Shown here: piece by piece, positions 45,401 through 47,552 of the stretch
Position numbering within the stretch: the stretch's first letter is position 1
How the letters are laid out: every line of letters begins with the position of its first letter
NCBI RefSeq assembly: GCF_042679305.1
Contig: NZ_JBHTMP010000004.1
Location: 124,001 to 188,000 of the forward strand
Length of the DNA: 64,000 nt
Reading direction: 5' to 3'
Source: Micromonospora_H sonneratiae
GTDB taxonomy: Bacteria > Actinomycetota > Actinomycetes > Mycobacteriales > Micromonosporaceae
Position numbers and translations under genes: made by a program
The notes under the pieces: model-generated
The model's input: the letters and a program-made list of their open reading frames with translations, nothing else
What the model was told of the DNA's origin: nothing
Databases searched by the model: none

Positions 45401-47063
45401 GGATGTTCGGGGTGACCGGTGGCGTCGGCCCAGACACCGGCGGCTCGACCGAGGGGGTCGACGGGCCGACGGGCGTGATCGGTGCGACGGCTTCCGAGGG
45501 AAGTACGGATTCGCCGCCCGGCTGAACCGGCGGTTGGTTCGGATCCACCACGACGGAGGAGACCGGTGGGGTTTCCGGCGAGATGACCGGCGAGTTCGGG
45601 CCGCTGGTGGTCCCGGTGTTCCGCGCGTCGCCCGTACCGTTGCCACCGGCCCGGTCGACACCGTCGACCGGGCGCTGGCCGCCGGGTACGTTGCTGTTCT
45701 GCCCCACGCCGTTCTGTGCCGGGGGGTTGTTCGAGCCGGGTGTCGGGGCTGGCGACCCGCCCTGGTTGGTCGGAAACGGTTGACCGACCAGCGGTGCCTG
45801 GACCGGCTGCTGCGGCTCGAGGTTCTCCGGCGGCACGGATACGTTGCCCTGCTGAGGCGGATCGTTCGGTGGCTGAGCGGTCGTTGCGGTGCCGCTGTCG
45901 CCAGTCGGAACGGCAGGTGGCAGGCCGTTCTGCGGGTTGCCGTCCACCGAGGTGTCGATCGGTGGCGTGATGGTCTGACCAACCGGGGGATTGGTGGTGG
46001 AACTGATCGGGTTGTCCGTCGGCAGGGCCCCGGGGGCGATGATGGGCGGGGTGTAGGCAGGCGAAGCACCGGGCGGTGGAGTGACCGGTGTCGAGCCCGG
46101 CACCCCTGGCAACCCGGGGCTGTCCGGGCCTTCGCCGGCTGGCAGGTCGAACTCCGGCAGGTCCAGGTCGGGCAACTCGGGCAGGTTGATGTCGGTCCCG
46201 AGGCTGCCCCCGTTCTTCATGTTGGCCAGGATGTTCTTCCGGTTCCCGATGGCCTGGTCCATGATCGTCTCGGTGCTGGCTCCCGATGCGAAACCACCGG
46301 CCGCCCCGTCGCCGAACTTTCCTTCGTCGAGGATCACCTCGGGGATGGCCTCGCCCAGGCCACCCCGGATCGCCTCGTCCGCGAACGATCCGTGGAAGCT
46401 CTTCAGGAACTTCTGGCTGAACGTGCTCAGGGCGGTGCCGGCGAAGGCGCCGATCGAGCCGATGCCAACCGCCGTGATCGTCTTCTTGGTGTCCCAGTGG
46501 GTGCGGTCGCCCTTGAGGAACTGCAGGCTCTGCACGATCGCGTCGAGCAACACCTGGAAGCCGACCCCGCTGAGGATCGCGATGGCCAGCCGGTTCAGGA
46601 TCGCCCGGGCCGACAGTTGGGCGATCTTGGTCACTGCCGGGATCAGGCCGCCGGTTGCGCCCAGTGTCGCGGCGCTGAGCTTGATCAGATAGATCAGTTG
46701 AGCCAGCAGCCAGGCGGCCATCAACATGATCATGTATTTTGCGTACTGGATCTCCAGACCTACCTTGCGGATTTCCTCGGCCATTTTTCGGGCGGCATCA
46801 CGGATCTCCGGCAGATAGCCCGCCTCCGCAGAGAAATACTTGTCCAGGTACTCCGTCGCGGCGGTGATCGCCGCGCCCTCCCCGGCCTGGTCGATGGCGC
46901 TGGCAGCCAGGCCGAAGTCGTTCTCGATGTCGTGGAGATCCTCCGCCAGTTTGTCCCACGCGTTGGCAAGGAGAAAGACCTTGTCCTCGTCACCCTGCGG
47001 CCACTGCTCACCGACCAGGATGAAGATGACGTAGTTGAGTTCCGGTGGCGGATTGATCCCCAT
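21405..47063 (-). CDS. Giant (8,552-residue) CpnT-like type VII effector with macro domain and module array
   Basis: This is one uninterrupted frame. Residues 1-100 form a WXG100-like helical head with the CpnT-type EQWPQGDEDKVFLLANAW. Residues 105-200 are hydrophobic helices and 280-720 are Pro-rich. Residues 720-1880 are mostly helical. Residues about 2000-3440 and 3910-4195 are beta-rich with Gly/Ser turns. Residues 4200-5040 are helical. Residues 5050-5205 are a macro domain (VTAANAALRGGGGTD, IIHSVGPVY, IAFPIISAGAYGWP). A Gly-rich linker, more helices and a Thr-rich stretch follow. Residues 6300-8200 hold about eleven related alpha/beta modules, and the tail is acidic. Reading the whole product I saw no cysteine. 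No catalytic toxin domain was recognised. The gene starts 9 bases after a small ESX gene, so it is probably exported with that partner. YFSAE in the head fits YxxxE. Confidence 0.93.
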   Translation of the reverse strand: MGINPPPELNYVIFILVGEQWPQGDEDKVFLLANAWDKLAEDLHDIENDFGLAASAIDQAGEGAAITAATEYLDKYFSAEAGYLPEIRDAARKMAEEIRKVGLEIQYAKYMIMLMAAWLLAQLIYLIKLSAATLGATGGLIPAVTKIAQLSARAILNRLAIAILSGVGFQVLLDAIVQSLQFLKGDRTHWDTKKTITAVGIGSIGAFAGTALSTFSQKFLKSFHGSFADEAIRGGLGEAIPEVILDEGKFGDGAAGGFASGASTETIMDQAIGNRKNILANMKNGGSLGTDINLPELPDLDLPEFDLPAGEGPDSPGLPGVPGSTPVTPPPGASPAYTPPIIAPGALPTDNPISSTTNPPVGQTITPPIDTSVDGNPQNGLPPAVPTGDSGTATTAQPPNDPPQQGNVSVPPENLEPQQPVQAPLVGQPFPTNQGGSPAPTPGSNNPPAQNGVGQNSNVPGGQRPVDGVDRAGGNGTGDARNTGTTSGPNSPVISPETPPVSSVVVDPNQPPVQPGGESVLPSEAVAPITPVGPSTPSVEPPVSGPTPPVTPNIPGQTADLTTPEPPVAPYVINFDGTDTSATENVTSDQQSEHQIDEPVETPSEVEFEPTGDIEPADDIEPTGPQETPTSSRSPGTGPVTEASAPFVTSGPTDGGGSSSTGSTPEGRRPVGGESVGNGTPGSSIVNPGPTTQRAPSLTPTVPTASIHPGVTGIGGSISVTSNAIRNANADLARLRANLIELRPKVETVVSSHLSGPTPELATAGATLHRDWVAYQTATTGLLSSIPANELVATVAELTEFENAITERLATLEQGTPTTSTTTTTTVTPLLSEPVLDARLTDLREGFGRLGSDVDAAIAKINRGRTRRLSNPYAQREMLIEAWSRYRSGLSDLLATLATDPTSLTTTEITAHLDHLAMLRDQLKAGVRAVERPKPGLPGGKQEQWQTAGAKLDETLPEEASRYAFMRRTFNALNQRVTKAQALAATGQGPVGAVDRLALDLDAYRRALTDLTLLRLGPADEITGTLIGEALVRAERFNDRLADLVLAVENGDSTPIFHGIVDLSGQAVDADTGSFVTAPGSVTSAPDVAPTIVAQVQEVVATAAGLRDRFATALFMMTGLDQLSPDGETPQVWRERLAASHAGLAAEVADLLLRIESPDGTHPPTAEEIQAVRDLAADLDAELSVVEETARSLWTPPPPPLRRETTEDVDSDRFTEIIDDETPDTPDTPETPPDEAAVRAELFDIAMQVVEFETRYQTLFDNLTAYAGPLPNGQTATRLRDGLEQDAKVALDALDDLIVRSVNPASSAPLPTATEIASVRQQVTDFMASVAEAENVTPSADNTSFVAASTHFEVRSPSIGNPTGTNQDDPTGNENSDSSEEEQPNDADQQSDSDSDLGPTTIQETLEQIVTSHSETMAALREWLNRIALADLTGTNRGTAAERAAVVTVWGAYQQSYQQIVGQLTGLVADGRGDDVLDADTQTSLRHRLAGPLNLLLMVLSPWDGTTEAPEGWPDFLDAMAGYDAQQQRASNALSGDGNLDRRIDLRTAGTRYEELRDAVASLVTPPEGGGQPAGVTDPAALRDAVVELSLQFNVLDEATRAAIAGRPAPPARDRYGWLPEAWDGFAAQVEAVRTEYEAWYTDTTATARNATEWRQFLDRFDLLATQMRDNDGESGFLTRSPAERADAFAHLAADFTMIQLTVAGMTVGHQSDSASSDSRSSDDEPTQPRPDRGKGRPADGQSSDQDERVRGGGRDAVVTGWNTFRGGWQAVYDTFRRPEIGYAAGLQKAIDTVPDPNGRAKLTNDLAKLVGDFQQLNQDVSSAGRDGDSVVVPPKRDVDLLDYRLKGVEAKRARLAYEITRAGGDGNLITATTSSPPTIDAEITADDTQDDTTGQDNGTTRNANLDVTDPLRSSPQQRPPSIVVISPEGQVSEPTETVRNRPGTPTTGDMLVIPESDLEATYAELDKRSVFAPPEYAITADRRSASSADTFNLADDQLVEMIENHIVGMFPNRMAMEIRGLLAPYLAGNALLQTMENLLNDRLPIVLPTSDGTYSVEVDLRYGAWEQLTDTHLNRLFDSTAYQALGKKEVRTRQLIDRQQGLDNTTDDRRGFEASIPVTPVGDTTKKPGLTVLEMLKTSYGLKFNLDAVSSTRKSSSMAATTQIFKGSSYRAVEFLFSIDVGITLRKDGQRTRVAPPLTVDDALVVRWPRELLQRHTFDLAPGQQPIVRAASSANWSALTGRPDSPPPPPMLNVDNPDIDPTIQVQPDRYQPEIRTGPRPLPRLGGVPVVTNVGELREAASGALGKQFQKIGSPAYAAFQKFVSPGSITGNIHDAYSGVASSPVLITPHWMAGMASLDVLLMQVEFFNDEVVVERDDFTRVDAEDYYITNVGHSQSQGNGFSLGAPVNLGLKAFNINPISYLTGKLGFEFEVPVTLDRGLSHSRPGPGFGSVVLNKVKFDTEPTTVIAMDARFQFRSAVTGELRVAWSRVYTRMFLDDAYRLGYQTPPPVRPLSPTPGQDRTSGLIDPKALATLTPQNAQAVTEGSIAAATEQERRQSPDRQLRAPREFYSYLPPMTRFTRFDDGANRVMDAAMQLVRDNFPGFLPPGRPDGVLPVANLPGDDADATQKLAYFVNWLTLVNSLTTENLIRRSHEIINGGDPIMLTKPGKLGDERLILLVHGKLLDETHANGGLAYKRTLAGNMEVYYGDFVDLGSSTTRSWTYGLGLAGSLGLPFTEALGGTIGEFMKKIGGLKFSTGFTNKDSVTFGSGYSGSGAVGGGAHWLAEFDGRMQIMISAFTVTPAVPTQMETAMPMPGGFPGTNMEIGASLEDTRSPLAKQIPVVRSFGAPTQAQLDNPIEFGFSMVTAEDLVEELDPQTGQWHSTMADAVSGLTWYPSPDLDMPQGALAMVHTSKLMPAVEQGFRHHGIDKVPPEIYDQIQKSLVGAGPRSRDFSGPNQQLLWRDKWNFDAEFDTYLEVHLNLRPRKLTSIGETDHGYRYLHFAGTSSISKSVGTERGSLKGGVELPGLGTAFGGSPHGLTATPGSFTYTNTRSYGRSQVLHGVLDRVDIEISHQVWSWANYVATISVRMYEANRYGLHADDTYRSRPQNVPGLVLMELHEALARGLAPQKGQTAVSNSPKQSASPNGSTNSNGRLSPVGRSGLNKGGVSATSPVAWLALGHESDVPINAARLQLLPPPSVLRNDGLGHVAPLRVPDMREFRDALIGRLYQQHNFFQAMAISDEIAKLFHLHPGGGLLESMMAGLTVTVGYRGMFTDHTYRVTFFAELINPTYRGLTPGKHALEGKHLSSTEHGTSVSSSHGRRYSGLGLRYSYGPKPDNPLSRAIKEISVGGSGNISNSTSRGTSAGSKFDDSVGLLQIGNLAQFEFDVQLSAIVQSDTGLGAAALPFAELYRDSSRYRVNYLIRGGTFMGYPVEIAQVAEAGYNSEDRALLSTAQHALADITGSLQELNRQFEQALRVLTDQGTHVEQHRRRFNQSADAVIEAYDQVERPSHLPWDRPISTWTNLQVSEGLAALRPVVDLLMAMEDQVELVQATAESLQLGEDAEIRQARAETETAEFEAWRAADPLMTKQTRTLLDSPGLAPELSERLTQAQAAVTKARNDLRAAGVNVDYQFDALPFGDVNTAYEAWAGVLAEAESALAGTPVTSTVPAPLRSTVVPLDTLLDDLLPRLDGTARAALITAWNTAVADAATAAGLVGTDPVGALEGLRTAIDNAVSAMEGAAIEISYNSPAIVRSRISHAVGVQFAKIAISGRTTLDERAEAAQAELSQAAPSDLQARRNQLTDRKKAFADAITAAETALATDPATVESVDALDALDEPLKQLIGTFAAYAATITTEENALGYRPPTEVVVTSPTVEQATAKPTRSRPAPVPRSFTANPINPTMQPRRELIVTEFQEIPLGTAHHTLTKGLPLTANHLAEGDVEFVGGLRDLRAAVAQLFSPKGLGKILGPGTSWLTSNAYLHDAIETVLSPNFLIHNLLTMIDGQVSIPLSEFGVFTDDAGTLELSADILHLTNLGPLSEVLLKDFQRLIEKGNSNRGTGRGYGVEFDVTGKLKTSSEAVITELALKGGLSLGGGAGAATGGGATAYERGDKTTHRQFTRLSAGVEFLISWHPPENWFGATSASLARIRINDDGTTLILPTEQVPEVLELTAAQPQLITRPLPRHTVVGPVQQTVTDSEVRARNLAAMRVLQQNELDIVRTERMLERLPQWRQQVLNALNELHRAGVDVTDRLTAITNAERAVRATRDRYLAIRGALDPHQISDQLLPMTVERYRAYLNALLTYRATLAVELSSADERTDLRNGLQELRERYTALNPTGTLSRAEQALHGLVFPAAGGANTLDIRFRLAQGRAALQEEINRYEALSSGEAIDVLSDVDAALEWQALTDAISRHEALVRSISRAEALTSGDPAVTVSAERAFVIESLDIWIADFHDQRLDDLLSRAEDVLGQLGEADHPDVAGRVDRARAAIERYTADYRVARGNEPVSALDDARAVAALRALRSLVDAYQALESVVSVLEAQLADAVGPLAAERDRLTAALNEAVETTLVDERMTNATSALLTAAQNGADVNHLWQRLRLAEAAVNEAMRRIGRLGEGDSANDLVQQIVTTTDAIAHLTELDRVLADIEAVAAPTTNAADLAARRTYLENLLVVHDASLESLTTRRNRAAEAAAVISQNAATAPAATRLTDLLTPLPARQTPPPTGNEARDAHLALQAQVRTATEFAATVDALETVVSGPAAVEAAVQQVTDLALRMYDRIVRENPLVRIDQTLAALRTVTLTGVDTTEITTRLIAARATYRELRDQGNQWLPDSIEEFDVRQVHLALIIGGRLERVMDEVQNALAEARSVLLGLETARSRQQSPITPPSPPPLRNQDRVAQTHELFLNVAEWNEGFTRFERRHNAAMDVLRAPDTTIPNAAELAERMDNAFAEVLVTDTRRMRRDVPDEAPDNLDETSADLYQPLLAAVDDAYRAWSDAIVAAENAIDPPQRSDTSVGGNTSTTTTTTTANTTTPAPTAPAPQPGLVTVTEVFGRIQEQRVDAVVTAANAALRGGGGTDLAVHANNPTIMQELRQHWPNGIQVGESVATGAGILPARHIIHSVGPVYSATQDRSDQLRSAYRTALREADRLGLGSIAFPIISAGAYGWPVQDALRIARETLSTTPTRVREIRLVHYDDSQPRGRHTVISGPGGRDGYDGPDPDRGGNNDGGGRGGGSGDSGNRRGGGFFGGGGRRDGDHRDDGRDRRGGNGRGGGGGGGGGRGGGRPPTSLQNPPVDPIAVETARRLFADVAVHRARHQDLQRRHEAALANIVGLANETALREQLTAGHQALIAARYAAMAAGLPQTAPAVMTPSQAGGYLAPLRGFQAAYQQWARAIRAAEAAISDSTGGPRIEDVIRPGGTTTVTTEQTQTVEPTERASTDDSQTATDDSQTTTGQPSEFAGLVQAVDTWLTNTDGLRTRHEAALNALSQHTTNVPDARRLRERLRVTAEVVTANATSTRTLPRNVPTGQAGGSAFVQQAYLDRLRTTDAAYRDWADAIDAAEQALNAATATPGGVDRQLLQQLFDQAGRWRQNATDLVTRHNTAIAALSDATPPVADADLLRLTAVTAAEAAQVAADALANDNLPDELPANLLPTDGPSWQGPLRNFVDTHQTWSEAVAAIEQALPEPAAEPGGKGKKSTVTADTSSDVTSLIPDPITPDTSRPPRDPQQQLQEINAWLARRRTQLAGLRQAVNAAIDRAHQEQEEGLTRDPDHQWATPWGSGLEVFTTNLTNTLRGYEQGLADLSHNVEIGYGGAGSSRGAAYDGVLDQISELDTTYGQIVMDTEQVLNRPQQRPPATNRTGLRIGGSPSATTTNAASNPGTASGVDPTARDAVDEIGRTLPSLTARVRQALGQLDALGPNGENVVDWRNRVRNLRDEIIAEHQALANAARTGQPAPPTLEQVMALRDSIARLTEEIGGVTETRARTINLREIHQAWRPVVTRFRDLRGRIERAGDAVPETLTAAWQAVQGPYQTIVNQLGTWIGGIGPSTADRNSLIDSMEQVVTLLDDVTAALVPLESDSLATANAAVADALRAVPGLRAALTDMQRQYDEVVENVPVGQTRPLTLALTAYRTALRQLDNLPTTTDGLTPTQSAVLPRIVNELNGLRETFDAELERLDAARKTPATSVVTGSSRDNRRPPGSGAAGGATNATTSTSTNTSSSTTNPTATATNTTRTIEATTATTESSTTATDTDENTRGGGGGFGTYLGGAGIGGGLGGGGITIDTRPPEVTFVGRDGFQMLNDGYDTQVTFRGGFASVPQADFDRMRNYLLSGWRPSTQYALALTTVGDKLARVQPNGELQALGDHEVIGLLNNANLRPGQDILLLVDDGATLSRIQRIATVLNNDILVTPQGADVDFVEVDNGSRGTRLEAVARDRETGEIVDWQVIRSRRVPEFFPPMFSQSEQGVRPLPGPVTAALPGGGLAVTTRANYHALGAGLSRMGQVPLRGPAPVQVTVRNGRFEVGWGSGDVDLLPGTQFGALIGPRIPGARELFLAISWPTNPTEAAELERNLRDLVNELGRVVYVPGPANSAVYRLGAFRSIDRGGNPGTWRALVPDPVQGSEPLTPQHRGGADGRLVPAVDPDVTRFEGVVVGTDLETALEQDYLYGEIRPRPGLFVVDLAVDDAGQLVLSYGGEGTAVGAAEIAATLTRWGWRGNDIQLLTEVLPGGTSIAAQAQLLADILGNRIFFRQAGTSLVTVTENEGTDRETTSLVQLDEEGNPVEWRSVLGLQGDIVTTEWFRSQDGVVDYSPYGNDQFTSVLFHGGFATVDAAAYARFHDLIAEGRRIDGVFDLLLTPQGGGLLGIGHPGPGGGQSVSSQTISEMLRENGAREDGSEIRLLVPGGMAYLEQLHELADETGDTVWALPLDAEGRVDPVSGEIQAVDRRTGAPVEWIPVQPSTFPTGMPTFFVSRNGFLRPRDGEMVFPFGNGLMSVEQSRYSGGAALSGGLRRRDDLFPMALPVQGGRFGVYDHLGNFTTSTIEEVQIRLLARGWQPGQQIVVPAVVGNESTAITAQYLATLRELANLMGVPVLALPPGADSRSTGADYDLVALSEAGTRRQWLTIMPTDGFDGRRYVTDVLGRLWPVDEPVTFVPEQRSLTGQGDVNHAGFASPTSAMWADRGLDYDQVDPDSGTFFLDLPLTGDGRLGLAMPDGTTVAPRSMAEIAHTLLANRYARRSQTLQLLTPIPSEHRATVEAQLAELARLLGRDILYLPEGATAEFTDVLEQFRAVSDGQPVEWLTSRASAPPVEGVVDHPDLGGEFAVGRDVHQLGNMIVIDDVGATYHTHAPAVRNLPVRDDITTVRVLVGENGAPLTRRPDSDGGSHPFTAPALDAVLRHLRVADGVPVRLDPHYLGAADPAELLTLAQQLANHRSASVYVGEQVVTPTDGTDQTAQVWHRLRPTAGGNVIGEPATNAFVGDDAGHLVTDATANDEPPYRDGVLTLGGHTLTVGVDVHLLPNNTVLLGTGADLAAYQSLVTNEAERGDIVTVVARFGQDGLIVPTPTGSVRMLDGQSVAHLLAALGVPADRPIRILPDLLPSQREQAAVSIDRGWLSLLGDARRGPVFYGVGTAYDSALGEFTAQMWPQPVDAPTPEQGRDQFYQRDANGALNRTNPVEPPLSSDRELPPSFFTTDALGVATGPQEGVGLEFTVMGSNLLIFDTPEGVQLNTQLYEQISRSDDLPTVIFAVTGNVPSAYGDNGNAAGLPVERVAQALENMRIPPHLPVRLGVGPLGTFTDEVVFREWVTALANRIRRPVYYSANGRIDPAVGDFVDTHWHRVDPDPAVVDQELPTIANYAPAPLPTFTGYVRDSVTGTLVPVDSPIDEAGLSWSDWQAREATPEGVTVEPLRDTDDAQRGIALSQPEQARNRFPAPPPPDGDSGSAQPTTNYGQVPTTTTLTDDVYVVTAQGDVDSVFGASDDPYGPLGPGSSISIPVTVLAEIMVENGYQPGTEIVLAVPHAGQANPLLPQVERYAQQLGDLFDVRVSAALTDNTDPAQYRNPDLFARFDPQPIDVQRPDQGTIVSLPPALRQANADVLAQDGNPDAPIRIVLPAFPDGRLGFTYGDRVLPAYSDRIAAFIQEQTGGRPYVIVPVAAQGTFPAGRTQQMIDLISHRVDQLAGRAPTDTPPPIPLPAPSYPGGTATGTASSTAQDTDQVPTRTEPTVERSTPATPPSLADTMALYATVAQWREGQGDLLDRETAAISALDRSTLANAADLRAGLDSARQALNSAKMALGRNGVPQMPVGDLPTISPVQAAMYHPFLAAAADAFQSWSEAVTAIEEAVAAADSTPVAHSIHFGGGTGNDAGGSPSGGTNASTVLSMLMPTVVAPAPPPVVEEPVTPYVIDNGADDDASSTHSASSDQTMVGETPVQEKQSTDQPSDGEPLAGDEEGDEKGTSDEPTEYTGVLARMPRSIADILSGMKEDAFRRKPFGARDEEEEEALRIARELHLDLPNTKPGNPAGGSGSPEGDQTEDGET
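21985..22302 (-). repeat. Helical repeat copy 5 of the giant protein
   Basis: This unit of about 105 residues begins LYATVAQWREGQGDLLDRET and ends FQSWSEAVTAIEEAVA. It matches the other four copies at the opening L..V..W.......L..R and the ending YxxWxxAIxxxExAI, about 2,600 residues downstream of copy 4. Confidence 0.7.
22450..28170 (-). repeat. Array of about eleven related alpha/beta modules in the giant protein
   Basis: Each unit of 150-200 residues has strands and a helix leading to a core like ..LL...GW.PGQ.I.LL....., then a helix A..LA..LG and a strand ending V..LP or V.A.., often closed by W..V.P. Examples of the core are NANLRPGQDILLLVDDG, RGWQPGQQIVVPAVVG and ENGYQPGTEIVLAVPHAG. 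Similarity between units is low, so module limits are approximate. The pattern recalls caspase-like or 'lonely Cys' domains of giant actinobacterial proteins, but no unit has a cysteine. Confidence 0.65.
29988..30294 (-). repeat. Helical repeat copy 4 of the giant protein
   Basis: The unit begins LFDQAGRWRQNATDLVTRHN and ends HQTWSEAVAAIEQALP. It is directly downstream of copy 3 and separated from it by a short linker. Confidence 0.75.
30343..30657 (-). repeat. Helical repeat copy 3 of the giant protein
   Basis: The unit begins LVQAVDTWLTNTDGLRTRHE and ends YRDWADAIDAAEQALN, the clearest match to copy 1 and copy 4. Confidence 0.75.
30830..31129 (-). repeat. Helical repeat copy 2 of the giant protein
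   Basis: The unit begins LFADVAVHRARHQDLQRRHE and ends YQQWARAIRAAEAAIS. It follows the Gly-rich linker after the macro domain. Confidence 0.75.
31180..31425 (-). repeat. Glycine-rich low-complexity linker after the macro domain
   Basis: About 80 residues are almost only Gly, Arg, Asp and Asn, including a run of nine glycines. It separates the macro domain from helical repeat copy 2 and is probably disordered. Confidence 0.85.
31445..31915 (-). other. Macro (ADP-ribose-binding type) domain within the giant protein
   Basis: Residues about 5050-5205 follow the macro-domain order: RVDAVVTAANAALRGGGGTD, then VATGAGILPARHIIHSVGP, then IAFPIISAGAYGWPVQDAL. The second Asn of the usual NAAN motif, which contacts the distal ribose, is kept; the first Asn is Thr. 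Binding of ADP-ribose or a derivative is likely by family; hydrolase activity is not certain. Confidence 0.9.
32024..32338 (-). repeat. Helical repeat copy 1 of the giant protein
   Basis: The unit begins LFLNVAEWNEGFTRFERRHN and ends YRAWSDAIVAAENAID. A Thr-rich linker joins it to the macro domain. Confidence 0.75.
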
Positions 47064-47072
47064 GATCGAGCC

Positions 47073-47375
47073 TCAGTTCGAGTTCGCGTCTTCGGTGTCG
47101 GTGTAGTTGCCGGCCATCACGTTGACCTTGTCGTTGATGTTGTCGGCGCTGTCCGCCAGATCGTGGATTGCGGTGATCACCTTGGGTGCCTCCCGGTTGT
47201 AGGCGGCACCGAACTGCTGCCCGATCTCGTCGTTACCCCATGGGTTGGGGCCGGCCTCGGCAGCGGCTGTGTCGAAGGCGATGACCGCGTTGCGTAGTCG
47301 CTTGGCCGGGTCTTCGAGTGTCCGACCGGCGTCGGCCAGCGCCTTCGGATCGACGGAGAGGAAAGGATTGGTCAT
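47073..47375 (-). CDS. Small ESX-type helical protein, likely partner of the giant effector
   Basis: The 100-residue protein begins MTNPFLSVDPKALADAG, has the turn PNPWGNDEIGQQFGAAY near residue 48 and ends with YTDTE, a YxxxE secretion signal. The helix-WG-helix layout is like WXG100/EspC-type proteins. ATG 47375 is chosen because GGAGG stands 5 bases upstream; the frame is open to 47462 without support. Its stop lies 9 bases before the giant gene's ATG, so the pair is co-transcribed and probably co-exported, as EsxE/EsxF relate to CpnT in mycobacteria. Confidence 0.88.
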   Translation of the reverse strand: MTNPFLSVDPKALADAGRTLEDPAKRLRNAVIAFDTAAAEAGPNPWGNDEIGQQFGAAYNREAPKVITAIHDLADSADNINDKVNVMAGNYTDTEDANSN

Positions 47376-47469
47376 CGGGACCTCCAAAGGGTGGGAGCCG
47401 GGGGATCGGCGACCTGGAAGGGAAGCGGAAACGGGAGGTACTGCTCGGGTCGGGGCGACCACCGGACCG

Positions 47470-47504
47470 GGTCACCCGGGTGTGGCTGCCACAGCCGGGT
47501 GACC
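47470..47504 (-). terminator. Strong hairpin between the membrane-protein gene and the ESX/giant operon
   Basis: GGTCACCCGG and CCGGGTGACC form a perfect 10-bp stem. An inner TGTGG/CCACA stem closes on a 3-base loop after one G-G mismatch. It begins about 50 bases after the stop of the leftward membrane-protein gene and 95 bases before the small ESX start, a good place for a terminator. Confidence 0.7.
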
Positions 47505-47552
47505 TCGATATCGGCAAGACCTTGGGGCTCCGGCCGGCCCCGCCCGGCTTGC

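Noticed and set aside
44940..47297. 785-residue plus-strand frame over the giant gene's start
   Set aside because: Shadow of the giant gene; no domain, no ribosome site.
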